Below, in pieces: positions 7,591-17,581 of a DNA stretch of 64,000 nt. Source of the DNA: Rhizobium sp. Q54. Lineage in GTDB: Bacteria; Pseudomonadota; Alphaproteobacteria; SHVZ01. Numbering within the stretch: the stretch's first letter is position 1; each line of letters starts with the position of its first letter. The stretch is from positions 41,167 to 105,166 of the forward strand of contig CAMBVS010000004.1 of the NCBI GenBank assembly GCA_945871425.1. The letters are read 5' to 3'. The notes beneath the pieces are model-generated. The model ran no database searches and was not told where the DNA came from. It saw nothing but the letters and a program-made list of their open reading frames with translations. A program made the position numbers and the translations under genes.

Positions 7591-8788
7591 CCGCACCCGA
7601 CTTCGCCAGCGCCTCGATCTCGTTTCCTGAGTAGCCGATCTCGGCCAGAATCTCGGCCGTGTGCTCGCCCATCCGAGGCGCGCCGCGCCGCAGGTTGGCG
7701 GGCGTCGCCGACAGCTTGACCGGCGGGCCGATGGTCTTCACCGGTCCCAGCGTCGAGTGCCCGACCTCGGTCACCATGCCCCGCGCCAGCGTCTGCGGGT
7801 CGGCATGCATCTGCTTCACGTCGAGCACCGGCCCCGCCGGCACGCCGGCGGCTTCCAGGATCGCCAGCCACTCGACCGAAGTCCTCCGCTTGAACCGCTC
7901 GCCCATCAGCCCGACCAGGACCGCGAGGTTCGCCATGCGGCCGGCGTTGTCGTGGAAACGCGGATCCGTCGCAAGCTCCGGCAGTCCCAGCGCGTCCAGG
8001 GTCTTCAGCCAGTTCGACTGGTTGGCCGCACCAACGGTGATCGAGCCGTCGGTCGTCTCGAAGGCCTGGTAAGGCCCGTTCAGCGGGTGCGCCGATCCCA
8101 GCGGCCCCGGCGCCACGCCGGTCGCAAGGCAGATCGCCGACTGCCAGAAGGTGTGCACGATCCCGGCCTCGAACAGCGAGGTGTCGACCAGCTGGCCCTC
8201 GCCGGTTCGCTGCACGTGATGGAGCGCCGCCAGGATGCCCATGGCGGCGAGGATGCCGGCGGTGATGTCGGTGACCGGCGCGCCGACCTTGACCGGCGGC
8301 CGGCCCGGCCCCTCGCCCGTGATGCTCATCAGGCCGCTCATGCCCTGGGCGATCAGATCGAAGCCGCCGCGATCGGCATAAGGCCCGGTGCGGCCGAAGC
8401 CCGAGAGCGAGCAATAGACCAGCGACGGCTTTGCCCGGACGAGATCGTCATGACCCAGGCCGAAATGCTCCATCGCCCCCTTGCGGTAATTCTCGATGAA
8501 GACGTCGCCGGAGAGCGCGAGCCGCTTCAGCGCCGCCCGCCCGGCCTCCGAGCTCGTGTCGACGGCGAAGCCGCGCTTGTTGCGGTTCATCATCAGGTAG
8601 GCCGCCGACTCATCGCCGATCCGAGGCGGCACCATGCGCCGGGTGTCGTCGCCCGCCGGCAAGCGTTCGACCTTGATTACGTCGGCGCCGAGATCGGCCA
8701 GCATCATCCCGGCGGTGGGCCCGGCCATGATGTGGCACATCTCGACGACGCGAACGCCTTTCAGCGGGCCGGTTGCTTCGGCGGTCAT
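7577..8788 (-). CDS. CaiB/BaiF family CoA transferase
   Basis: A 403-residue class III CoA transferase, moving CoA between carboxylic acids. Conserved elements include the N-terminal VVEMCHIMAGPTAGMML, then DVIKVERLPAGDDTR, NRNKRGFAVD, YCSLSGFGRTGPY and the RGM segment near the C-terminus. The start overlaps the stop of the enoyl-CoA hydratase gene (TGATG), so both are translated together. They probably act on the same acyl-CoA. The acid itself cannot be deduced from sequence. Confidence 0.9.
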   Translation of the reverse strand: MTAEATGPLKGVRVVEMCHIMAGPTAGMMLADLGADVIKVERLPAGDDTRRMVPPRIGDESAAYLMMNRNKRGFAVDTSSEAGRAALKRLALSGDVFIENYRKGAMEHFGLGHDDLVRAKPSLVYCSLSGFGRTGPYADRGGFDLIAQGMSGLMSITGEGPGRPPVKVGAPVTDITAGILAAMGILAALHHVQRTGEGQLVDTSLFEAGIVHTFWQSAICLATGVAPGPLGSAHPLNGPYQAFETTDGSITVGAANQSNWLKTLDALGLPELATDPRFHDNAGRMANLAVLVGLMGERFKRRTSVEWLAILEAAGVPAGPVLDVKQMHADPQTLARGMVTEVGHSTLGPVKTIGPPVKLSATPANLRRGAPRMGEHTAEILAEIGYSGNEIEALAKSGAVKLG

Positions 8789-9567
8789 CAGCGGCCCTTG
8801 AACGCCGGCTTTCGCTTGGCGAGGAAGGCGTCGCGGCCGATGCGGTAGTCCTCGGTGCCGAAGCAGGCGAAGCCCTCGGCCGCCTCCTCAGGGGAGAGCG
8901 GGCTGCCTTCGGCGAGGCGGCGGGCGAAGCGCTTGTGCCAGCGGTTGACCAGCGGCGCCCCGTCGGCGATACGCCGCGCGGCGGCGTAGCCTTCCTCCTC
9001 GACGTGATCGTCGGCGACGACGCGATTGACCAGGCGCTTCTGCAATGCTTCCTCGGCGCCGAAGACCCGCGCCTCGAACAGGATCTCCAGCGCCGTCGAC
9101 TCCCCGCAGACCCGGATCAGCGCCTCGATCTCCGGATGGGCCATCACCAGGCCTAGGCGATTGATCGGCACGCCGAAGCGCGACGAGGCCCCGCAGATGC
9201 GCAGGTCGCACATCAGCGCGATCTCGAAGCCGCCGCCGACGCACACACCCTTGATGACCGCGATCACCGGGTGGCGGCAGGCGGCGACCGCGCCCATGGT
9301 CCTGTGCATGATCTCGCCATAGGCGGTCGCCTGGGCCACGTCGGCGCGTTCGGTCGCGAACTCGGCGATGTCGGCACCGGGCGAGAAGGCGCGGTCGCCG
9401 GCGCCGGTGAGCACGACGCAGCCGATATCGTCGTCCCGGTCGAGGGCGGCCATCGCCTCGGCTATGCCCTGCCACATCGCCTTGTTCAGCGCGTTCAGCC
9501 TGTCCGGGCGGTTGAGCCGGACCGTGGCGATGCGATCGGCCGTCTCGACCAGCACGACGTCGGACAT
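8788..9567 (-). CDS. Enoyl-CoA hydratase/isomerase family protein
   Basis: A 259-residue crotonase-fold enzyme. The two oxyanion-hole segments are visible, FSPGADIAEF and GGGFEIALMCDL, as is the family block RFGVPINRLGL. The first catalytic Glu of typical hydratases is kept (GGGFE). The second, normally PE in FGQPEIxLG, appears to be replaced by PI here, so the reaction may not be simple hydration. The start is ATG 9567, which gives the usual N-terminus; a longer open frame upstream crosses the cytochrome gene. It is the gene just upstream of the CoA transferase in the same unit. Confidence 0.88.
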   Translation of the reverse strand: MSDVVLVETADRIATVRLNRPDRLNALNKAMWQGIAEAMAALDRDDDIGCVVLTGAGDRAFSPGADIAEFATERADVAQATAYGEIMHRTMGAVAACRHPVIAVIKGVCVGGGFEIALMCDLRICGASSRFGVPINRLGLVMAHPEIEALIRVCGESTALEILFEARVFGAEEALQKRLVNRVVADDHVEEEGYAAARRIADGAPLVNRWHKRFARRLAEGSPLSPEEAAEGFACFGTEDYRIGRDAFLAKRKPAFKGR

Positions 9568-9578
9568 TGCCCGGGCCT

Positions 9579-10004
9579 TCACCGGTTGAGGAACGGATTG
9601 GCGCGGCCGCGCTGCTGACGGGGCGGGAAGGAAGACGCCAGGTAGTCGACGATCAGGGCCCTGTCGGCGGCGCCGGGATCGGGCATGCGGTGCTTCTCGA
9701 TCATCCAGTCGAAGCTCTCGTCCCAGCGCTCCCGCGGCATCCCCTGCTGGCGGATGATCGCGGTGCCATGGCAGGCGGTGCAGAGATAGAAGGTCTCGTC
9801 CCGCCCCTTCCCGTCCGGCAGGTCGTCGGGCGTCTCGTCGGTCGCGCGCGCGATCTGCGCCGGCGCCGCGGCCGGAACCGGGGCGGCGCGCATCGCCGCC
9901 TGCGGAGGCGGAGGTGGCGGCGGCCGCCTGGCCTTCTGCACTTCCAGGCCGATCACGGTCGCCGCCAGGAAGGCCACCGCGACAGTCGCGAGGTTGAGGC
10001 GCAC
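9579..10004 (-). CDS. c-type cytochrome, sulfite dehydrogenase SorB-like
   Basis: A 141-residue protein with an N-terminal signal anchor (residues 4-20). A low-complexity proline and alanine linker follows (29-50), then one haem c site, CTACHG (C75, C78, H79), with a likely Met ligand at M107. A small mono-haem cytochrome directly behind a molybdopterin sulfite-oxidase-like gene matches the SorB subunit, which takes electrons from sulfite oxidation in the periplasm. The start is GTG 10004, 11 bases after the upstream stop. Assignment as SorB rests on this context and size. Confidence 0.8.
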   Translation of the reverse strand: MRLNLATVAVAFLAATVIGLEVQKARRPPPPPPPQAAMRAAPVPAAAPAQIARATDETPDDLPDGKGRDETFYLCTACHGTAIIRQQGMPRERWDESFDWMIEKHRMPDPGAADRALIVDYLASSFPPRQQRGRANPFLNR

Positions 10005-10015
10005 CCCGGCCCGGC

Positions 10016-11329
10016 TCAGGCCTTGACCAGGACCGCGACCCGGTGGAAGGCGTTGCCGCCATAGCCCTGCGGGTTCCAGTTGCCGACCACGTGCGGCTGC
10101 CCCTTGCCGTTCGCGTCGGTCGCCTTGGCCCAGATCTCGTAGTAGCCGTCGGTCGGCAGGTCGACCTCGGTCGACCAGCGCTGCCAGGCGTATTTGTTCG
10201 CCGGCGCGTTGAGCTGCGCCTTCTTCCAGGTGGCGCCGTAGTCGACCGAGACCTCGACCTGGGAGACGGCGAGATCGCCGGCCCAGGCCTGGCCGCGGAC
10301 GGGGAGCTTGCGGGTTCCCGGCGCCAGCTCGGTACCGTGCGCGACGCTGGTGATGATCGAGCGCACCGGCATGGATTCGAGGATCATCATGTTGGCGTCG
10401 TCGACCTTGCCGCCGGGAATCATCGGCTTCCGCGTCACCCGGTATGACGTGCCGGTCATGCCCGGGCCGTCATGCTCCTTGTCGCGGACCCAGATCCGCG
10501 TCAGCCACTTCTGCGAGGCCGAGCCCGGCCATCCCGGCACCACCAGCCTGACCGGCCCGCCATGGATGTGCGGCAGTGCCGCGCCGTTCATGCGGAGGAC
10601 GATCAGCGTGTGCTCGTCCATCGCCTTCGGCAGGCGCACGCCGCGCGAGATGGTGAGCTGGCCGGGCGTGCCCGAAAGATGCGGGTCGGCGCCGACATGG
10701 GCGGTGTAGACCGCGCTCGACTTGAGGCCCGCGGCGGCGAGCACGTCCTTGAGGCGGACACCGGTGTATTCGGCGCAGCCGATGGCGCCGTTGCCCCACT
10801 GGTTGCCGCGCGCCTCCGGCTGGAATCCGGCCCGGCCGTTGCCGCCGCATTCGAGCTGGAGCTTGAGCGTCACCGGCTGGAAGCGCTGCTCGAGCTCGCC
10901 GACGGTGAGATCGAGCGGCGTGTTCACTTCGCCGTCGACCCTGATCTTCCACGCCTTGGGATCGGCCGCGACGTCGGGCATCCCGCCATTGTTGCGGATG
11001 AAGAACTTGTCGTTCGGCGTCACCTCGTCGTCGAGCATGTGCTCGGGCGTCTCGCAGACCAGCGGCCGGTCCTGAAGCACGACCAGGTTCGCCTTGCCGG
11101 GCATGGCCAGCGCCTTAGCCGGCGCGCCCGCGGGCGGCGCCTGGGCCAGCGCCGCCGGCACCAGGCCCGCCGGCATCCGGGCTGCGAAGGGGATGGATGC
11201 CCCGACCGCCGCCCCCATGGCGGCGAGGCTGGCGCCCTTCAGCAGCCCGCGGCGGCCGAAGACCAGCGCGTCGGCACGCTCGGGATCGTCGCGGTAGAGC
11301 TCGTTGAGACCGCGCTCGGCTTTGGGCAT
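10016..11329 (-). CDS. Sulfite oxidase-like molybdopterin oxidoreductase (SorA/SoxC type)
   Basis: A 437-residue periplasmic molybdoenzyme. A Tat signal is clear: the twin Arg at 26-27 in FGRRGLLKG is followed by a hydrophobic stretch and an ALAQA cleavage-like site. The molybdenum-ligating Cys is C161 in LQLECGGNGRAGF. HIHGGPVRLVVPG and the C-terminal dimerisation domain (VEVSVDYGATW) are present. It likely oxidises sulfite, or a related sulfur compound, and passes electrons to the cytochrome encoded next. ATG 11329 has an excellent GGGAGGA ribosome site; the upstream in-frame start is unlikely. It follows cbtB and cbtA in the same direction. Confidence 0.87.
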   Translation of the reverse strand: MPKAERGLNELYRDDPERADALVFGRRGLLKGASLAAMGAAVGASIPFAARMPAGLVPAALAQAPPAGAPAKALAMPGKANLVVLQDRPLVCETPEHMLDDEVTPNDKFFIRNNGGMPDVAADPKAWKIRVDGEVNTPLDLTVGELEQRFQPVTLKLQLECGGNGRAGFQPEARGNQWGNGAIGCAEYTGVRLKDVLAAAGLKSSAVYTAHVGADPHLSGTPGQLTISRGVRLPKAMDEHTLIVLRMNGAALPHIHGGPVRLVVPGWPGSASQKWLTRIWVRDKEHDGPGMTGTSYRVTRKPMIPGGKVDDANMMILESMPVRSIITSVAHGTELAPGTRKLPVRGQAWAGDLAVSQVEVSVDYGATWKKAQLNAPANKYAWQRWSTEVDLPTDGYYEIWAKATDANGKGQPHVVGNWNPQGYGGNAFHRVAVLVKA

Positions 11330-11389
11330 CAGATCCTCCCTGACGTTGGTTATGCGGGGAAATCTTCGGTCGCCGGCGGTGCCTGCCAA

Positions 11390-12076
11390 TCAGGCAGCGG
11401 AAAGCCGCCGGTAGGCCGCGCCGGTGAGCACGCCGAGCGCCGCCCAGAAGACGAGCCCGGTGACCAGCGCCACGACGATGAACTCACGCGCCAGCGCCGC
11501 CGGAGCCGTCCCGCCATGCGCGGCCGGCTGCGGCGCGCCGACGAGGTGGGGAAGCGCCAGAAGGAGCAGTCCGAGGAGTATCCCGGTGGCCCCGCCGCGC
11601 AGCAGGATCAGCGCCAGACCGATCGCCGTCGCCGCCGCGGTCGCCATCCACCAGAGCTGGCGGGCGGCCAGCGGCGCGGCCTCGGCTCCCGGAACCTCCG
11701 GCGGCAATCCGAGAGCCGGCGCCAGCACGAAGCTCACATATCCCGCGAGCCCCCATGCGAGACCGGCGCGCCAGCCGCTATGGCCAGCCAGCGACATGCC
11801 GGCGGCGATGATCAGTCCGAACCCGATCCCGGCCAGCATGTTGAAGACGAGCGTGAAGCCAGTCCGCTCCCAGCCGTTCTCCGGCGCCCAGGCGTCTTCC
11901 TCGTGGTCATGCGCCGCCGCCTGGCCATGGTCATGGGCCTTCCCCGTCTCGGCTGCCTCCTCGTAGACCTCGGCCTCGAGAATCAGCGGCACGGCCCTAA
12001 CGGCCTGGACCGCGCTGGCGATGCCGCCGGCGACGAGGCCGCCGAGCAATGCTGCGAAGAAGATTCGCCGGAACAC
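11390..12076 (-). CDS. cbtA: Cobalt transporter subunit CbtA
   Basis: A 228-residue membrane protein of the CbtA family, proposed to import cobalt for cobalamin synthesis. About six hydrophobic segments are visible. The first loop holds a His/Asp-rich metal-binding stretch (HDHGQAAAHDHEED). It also has the typical N-terminus MFRRIFFAALLGGLVAG. It follows cbtB by a few bases. Other genes for cobalamin synthesis are not in the window. Confidence 0.9.
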   Translation of the reverse strand: MFRRIFFAALLGGLVAGGIASAVQAVRAVPLILEAEVYEEAAETGKAHDHGQAAAHDHEEDAWAPENGWERTGFTLVFNMLAGIGFGLIIAAGMSLAGHSGWRAGLAWGLAGYVSFVLAPALGLPPEVPGAEAAPLAARQLWWMATAAATAIGLALILLRGGATGILLGLLLLALPHLVGAPQPAAHGGTAPAALAREFIVVALVTGLVFWAALGVLTGAAYRRLSAA

Positions 12077-12082
12077 GGGGGT

Positions 12083-12268
12083 TCAGTGGCAGGGGAAGGC
12101 GTGGATGTGGCGGGCGTCGTGGGCGGCGTTGTGGATGGCGCTGGGGCCGGCGAAGCCGACACCGAAGACCAGGACGAGGCCGAGAAACGCCGCCGCCAGG
12201 GCGGGCCAGCGTGCGGTCGCGGCCTCGAGGGCGACGGAGGGGGCGGCGATGGTTCGGCCGGTCGACAT
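12083..12268 (-). CDS. cbtB: Cobalt transporter subunit CbtB
   Basis: A 61-residue protein with one transmembrane segment and the C-terminal His cluster HNAAHDARHIHAFPCH that defines CbtB. The cluster is thought to bind cobalt and pass it to CbtA. The start is ATG 12268; a longer reading from 12331 adds a non-family extension. In many bacteria cbtB is preceded by a cobalamin riboswitch. I looked for its conserved boxes in the 132 bases up to pyrE and did not see them. Confidence 0.88.
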   Translation of the reverse strand: MSTGRTIAAPSVALEAATARWPALAAAFLGLVLVFGVGFAGPSAIHNAAHDARHIHAFPCH

Positions 12269-12400
12269 GAAGCGGCGCTCCGAATCTTGCAGGGAAAAAA
12301 CAAGGGTAGGTCGGCGCGTCCGGCCGGTCAATCGGCTGGAGTCGGAGGCGAAGCCCGGAAAAGTCTGCTAAACGACCGGCGCCGAGCCAGAGGAGAGACG

Positions 12401-13060
12401 ATGAACGATGACGCGACCGCCCAGCTGACCGCCGACATCCTCCTCGAGATCCAGGCCGTCCACATCCGCCCGGACGAGCCCTTCACCTTCACCTCGGGTC
12501 GGCTCTCGCCGGTCTATGTCGACTGCCGGAAGATCATCTCGTTTCCGCGCGCCCGCGCCAAGCTGATGGACTTGGGCGTCGAGCGGGTCTGCCGCGACGC
12601 CGGCCACGAGGCCTTCGACGTCGTCGCCGGCGGCGAGACCGCGGGCATCCCCTTCGCCGCCTGGGTCTCCGAGCGGCTGGGCCTGCCGATGACCTACATC
12701 CGGAAGAAGCCGAAGGGCTTCGGCCGCAACGCGCAGATCGAGGGCGACTTCAAGGACGGCGCCCGCATGCTGCTGGTCGAGGACCTGGCTTCCGAGGGCG
12801 GCTCCAAGCACGTCTTCCTCGATGCCATCGACGCCGCCGGCGCCGTCTGCAAGCACATCTTCGTCATCTTCAACTACGGCACCTTCCCCGCCGGCATCGA
12901 GTCCCTGAAGGCGCGTGGCGTCAGCCTGCACGCACTGGCGACCTGGGCCGACGTGCTGACCGCCGCCGCGCGCAAGGGCTACACCAAGGACCAGCTCGAC
13001 CAGGTCCGCAGCTTCCTCGCCGATCCCGACGGCTGGGCCGCCAAGCGGAAGGCCGGCTGA
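12401..13060 (+). CDS. pyrE: Orotate phosphoribosyltransferase
   Basis: A 219-residue enzyme that joins orotate to PRPP to make OMP in de novo pyrimidine synthesis. FTSGRLSPVYVDCR near the N-terminus matches the orotate-binding region. YIRKKPKGFG and the PRPP loop LLVEDLASEGGSK are present; the loop reads ASEGGS instead of the commoner TTGGS. AGGAGA precedes ATG 12401. The gene overlaps the following isomerase-like gene by one base (TGATG). Confidence 0.92.
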   Translation: MNDDATAQLTADILLEIQAVHIRPDEPFTFTSGRLSPVYVDCRKIISFPRARAKLMDLGVERVCRDAGHEAFDVVAGGETAGIPFAAWVSERLGLPMTYIRKKPKGFGRNAQIEGDFKDGARMLLVEDLASEGGSKHVFLDAIDAAGAVCKHIFVIFNYGTFPAGIESLKARGVSLHALATWADVLTAAARKGYTKDQLDQVRSFLADPDGWAAKRKAG

Positions 13061-13836
13061 TGCCGCGCTTCGCCGCCAATCTCTCGACGATGTTCCGCGA
13101 GCACGACTGGCTCGCGCGGCCCCTGGCGGCAAAGCGGGCCGGCTTCGAGGCGGTCGAGATCCAGTCGCCTTACGACCTCGAGATCGAGGCCCTGGTCCGG
13201 GCCAAGCGCGAAGCGCAAGTCGAGTGGCTGATGATCAACCTGCCGGCCGGCGACGCCAACCGCGGCGAGCGCGGCATGGCGTGTCTGCCCGGTCGCGAGG
13301 CCGATTTCCGCGCCGGCGTCGGGCTCTGCCGGCGCTACGGCGAGGCGCTCGGCATCGCCCAGGTCAACATGCCGGCCGGCATCCCGCCGAAGGATGCTCC
13401 TCGCGCCTCCATCGAGGCGACCCTGGTCGCCAATATGCAGCACGCCGCCGAAGAGCTGGGCAAGGCCGGGATCAGGCTGCTGGTCGAGCCGATCAACGAC
13501 CGCGACATTCCCGGTTTCTTTGTCACCCGCGCCGACCAGGCGCTCGAGCTGATCGACCGCGCCGGCCACCCGAACATCGGGCTGCTGCACGACCTCTATC
13601 ACGCGCAAGTGATGGTGGGGGACCTGCTGAAGAACCTGGAGCGGCTGATGCCCCGGATCGGCCACATCCAGTTTGCCGATCCGCCCGGCCGGCACGAGCC
13701 GGGAACCGGCGAGCTCAACTGGCCGGCTCTGTTCGCCGCGATCGACCGGCTGGGCTACCGGGGCTGGGTTTCGGCCGAGTATTTTCCGACCGGAAAGACC
13801 GCCGACAGCCTCGGCTGGATGCGAAAGCCGGAGTAG
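13060..13836 (+). CDS. Hydroxypyruvate isomerase-like TIM-barrel protein
   Basis: A 258-residue protein of the xylose-isomerase-like TIM-barrel group. It is closest in pattern to hydroxypyruvate isomerase Hyi and OtnI. Metal-binding acidic residues can be placed in LLVEPINDRDIPG, in LLHDLYHAQ and near the end in VSAEYFPTG. The typical N-terminus FAANLSTMFREHDWLAR is conserved. Hyi isomerises hydroxypyruvate and tartronate semialdehyde; OtnI acts on a 2-oxo-tetronate. Neither pathway is visible here, so the substrate is open. It is translationally coupled to pyrE. Confidence 0.85.
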   Translation: MPRFAANLSTMFREHDWLARPLAAKRAGFEAVEIQSPYDLEIEALVRAKREAQVEWLMINLPAGDANRGERGMACLPGREADFRAGVGLCRRYGEALGIAQVNMPAGIPPKDAPRASIEATLVANMQHAAEELGKAGIRLLVEPINDRDIPGFFVTRADQALELIDRAGHPNIGLLHDLYHAQVMVGDLLKNLERLMPRIGHIQFADPPGRHEPGTGELNWPALFAAIDRLGYRGWVSAEYFPTGKTADSLGWMRKPE

Positions 13837-13868
13837 AGGCGCCCTTCCGCCATCGCCGCCGGCCTGCC

Positions 13869-13874
13869 TATAAT
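13869..13874 (+). promoter_or_regulatory. Consensus -10 box before the ABC operon
   Basis: A perfect TATAAT lies 35 bases before the ATG at 13909, with only a weak TTCCGC 18 bases upstream as -35. GGGAGG is found seven bases before the ATG. This is the likely promoter region of the 13909-17553 operon. Confidence 0.4.
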
Positions 13875-13908
13875 CGCCGCCAGCAGTATTAGTAAGGGAG
13901 GTCTTCAA

Positions 13909-15573
13909 ATGCGTTTCCTAGCGACGAGCCTGCTCGCCGCGTCCTTCGCCTTGACCGGCGCGGCGCAGGCACAGCAGAAGCCCGGCGAACTCACGGTCGC
14001 GATGACCCAGTTCCCCTCGACCCTGAACCCGCACATCGACTCGATGCTGGCGAAGACGATCGTGCTGCAAATGACGCAGCGGCCGCTCACCACCTTCGAT
14101 GAGAAGTGGCAGCTCATCTGCCTCCTCTGCACCGAGCTGCCGACGATCGAGAACGGCAAGGCGGTTCCGGTCGACCTGCCCGACGGCAAGAAGGGCGTGA
14201 AGGTCACCTACACCATCCATCCGAACGCCAAGTGGGGCGACGGCACGCCGGTCACCACCAAGGACGTCCTTTTCACTTACGAGGTTGGCAGGCACCCCGA
14301 CACCGGCGTTGCCGACATGGAGATGTTCCGCGAGATTGTGGCGATCGACGTGAAAGACGACAAGACCTTCACCGTCACCAAGGACAAGCTGAAGTTCACG
14401 TACAATTACATGCATAACTTCCGCCTGATTCCAGCGCATATCGAGAGCGCAAACTTCAATCCAGCGCAGGCCGCCGAGTACAAGAAGAAGACCGCTTTCG
14501 ACACTGCCGCGACCAATCCTGGCCTCTCCTTTGGCCCCTACAAGATCACCGAGATCGTCACCAGCTCGCACGTCTCCTTTGAGCCGAACCCGACCTGGTT
14601 CGGCGAGCCGGCGAAGTTCAAGCGCATCACCTTCAAGGTGATCGAGAACACCGCGGCGATGGAAGCCAACCTGCTGTCGGGCTCGGTCGACTACATCATG
14701 GGCGAGCTCGGCATCACCATCGACCAGGGCATCGCGTTTCAGAAGCGCAATCCCGATAAGTATAACTACTAATTCAAGCCCGGCCTCGTGTACGAGCATC
14801 TCGATCTGAACCTCGACAACCCGCTGCTGAAGGACAAGCGCGTCCGCCAGGCGCTTCTGCTCGCGATCAACCGCGACCAGATCGTCCAGCAGCTGTTCGA
14901 GGGCAAGCAGCCGGTCGCCCACACCAACATCAACCCGCTCGACTGGATCTACGACAAGGACGTCAAGACCTACCGCACCGACGCCAAGAAGGCGGCGGAG
15001 ATGCTGGACGCCGCCGGCTTCAACGTGATGAAGGAGGGCTACCGCCACAACGCCGCCGGCGACCGGCTCCGCTTCGAGCTGATGACCACCGCCGGCAACC
15101 GCTCGCGCGAGCTCGTCCAGCAGGTGCTGCAGAGCCAGTGGAAGGCGGTCGGCGTCGAGATCGTGATCAAGAACGAGCCGGCCCGCGTCTTCTTCGGTGA
15201 GACCACCAAGGAGCGCAAATACACCGGCATGGCGCTGTTCGCCTGGATCTCCTCGCCGGAGAACGTGCCGCTGACCATCCTGCACTCCAAGCACATTCCG
15301 ACCAAGGAGAACAACTGGGCCGGACAGAACTACACCGGCTACAAGAACCCGGAGATGGACAAGCTGCTGGAGGACATCGAGGTCGAGCTCGACAAGGACA
15401 AGCGCCTGGCCCTCTGGACCAAGTTCCAGGAGATCTACGCCGAGGACCTGCCGGTGCTGCCGCTGTTCTTCCGCGCCGAGCCCTTTATCGTGCCGAAGTG
15501 GCTGAAAGGCATCCAGCCGACGGGACACCAGTACGGCACCACCATGTGGTCGCAGAACTGGGCGGCCAACTGA
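13909..15573 (+). pseudogene. Family-5 ABC solute-binding protein, interrupted by an in-frame stop
   Basis: Read as one frame this is a 554-residue peptide/nickel-type periplasmic binding protein. It has a signal peptide (LLAASFALTGAAQAQ), the N-terminal lobe with WGDGTPVTTKDVLFTYE, and the C-terminal lobe with KDKRVRQALLLAINRD. A single TAA at 14770-14772 splits it into two open pieces, 13909-14772 and 14788-15573, that lie in the same frame with no insertion or deletion. A CAA-to-TAA change would explain it. Both halves are otherwise intact, and the permease genes behind are unbroken. The event is recent, or it is a base-calling error, or the gene is rescued by readthrough. Confidence 0.85.
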
Positions 15574-15632
15574 GCTGAAGGATCCGGCGGGGGCGCCTCG
15601 CCTCCGCCGGCTTCCCTTACGATGCCCCCGGC

Positions 15633-16586
<954 letters not shown>

Positions 16587-16593
16587 GGCGAGC

Positions 16594-17553
16594 ATGGTGT
16601 CCGTGATCTCGACCGAGACCGCTTCCCGCCCGATGCAGGACGCGTCGATGCCGCCGCCGCTGTCGCCGGCGCTCCTGGTCTGGCGCCGCTTCAAGCGCCA
16701 CAAGGCGGCGCTGATCGGCGCCGGCGTGCTGATCTTCCTGGCGCTGCTGGCGATCCTCGCCCCGCTGATCGCCGGCTGGCGCGGCCAGGACCACGAGGTG
16801 GTCGACCTGTTCAACCGCTTCCAGCCGGTCTCCGCCGCCCATCCGCTCGGCACCGACGACCTCGGCCGCGACCTCATGCTGCGGCTGATCTACGGCGGCC
16901 GCATCTCGCTGTTCGTCGGCCTTGTCACCGCCTGCCTCACCGCCTCGATCGGCACTGTCATCGGGCTCGTCTCCGGCTGGTACGGCGGGCGGATCGACGC
17001 CTTCCTGATGCGGTTCTGCGACGGCTGGATCTCGCTGCCGCTGCTGCCGGTGCTGATCGTGCTGGCCGCCGTCGACCCGACCAAGGTCGGATTGCCGATG
17101 GCGATCGCCAAGTCGCCGGACTTGAGCCTCTACCGTATCGTGCTGATCATCGCGCTGGTCGCCTGGACCACCTCGGCCCGCCTGGTGCGCGGCGTGACGC
17201 TCACGCTCAAGACCCGCGACTTCGTCCAGGCCGCGGTCGCGCAAGGGGCGTCCACCGCCCGCATCCTCTTCGTCCACATCCTGCCGAACGCGCTGTCGCC
17301 GATCCTGGTCGCCGCCACGCTGGCCAGCGGCAACATCATCCTCTTGGAGTCGACGCTCAGCTTCCTCGGCCTCGGCATCCAGCCGCCGGTGGCGAGCTGG
17401 GGCAACATCCTGACCAACGCGCAGGAGATCATCTGGTCGCAACCGATGCAGGCGATCTATCCCGGCATCCTGATCTTCGCCACCGTGATCTCGCTCAACT
17501 TCGTCGGCGACGGATTGCAGGACGCGTTCGATCCGAGGACAGAGGGGCGGTAG
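16594..17553 (+). CDS. ABC transporter permease, DppC type
   Basis: A 319-residue partner permease. It has a cytoplasmic N-terminal extension with WRRFKRHKAALIGAG, the family signature GTDDLGRDLMLRL after the first span, and the EAA coupling loop (FVQAAVAQGASTARI followed by HILPNALSP). It starts seven bases after the preceding permease gene. The operon ends here; the next gene is on the opposite strand after 28 bases. Confidence 0.92.
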   Translation: MVSVISTETASRPMQDASMPPPLSPALLVWRRFKRHKAALIGAGVLIFLALLAILAPLIAGWRGQDHEVVDLFNRFQPVSAAHPLGTDDLGRDLMLRLIYGGRISLFVGLVTACLTASIGTVIGLVSGWYGGRIDAFLMRFCDGWISLPLLPVLIVLAAVDPTKVGLPMAIAKSPDLSLYRIVLIIALVAWTTSARLVRGVTLTLKTRDFVQAAVAQGASTARILFVHILPNALSPILVAATLASGNIILLESTLSFLGLGIQPPVASWGNILTNAQEIIWSQPMQAIYPGILIFATVISLNFVGDGLQDAFDPRTEGR

Positions 17554-17581
17554 CAAGGCATTCTTCGGAGAGCCGCCGAGA

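Noticed and set aside
8889..9475. Arg-rich minus-strand frame inside the enoyl-CoA hydratase gene
   Set aside because: It is a shifted-frame shadow without family features.
10472..12400. Long plus-strand extension upstream of pyrE
   Set aside because: The frame runs antisense through the sulfite oxidase and cbtAB genes; PyrE homology begins only at 12401.
12269..12400. Cobalamin riboswitch before cbtB
   Set aside because: The 132-base gap is short and I could not find the conserved B12-box pattern. A covariance-model search would decide.
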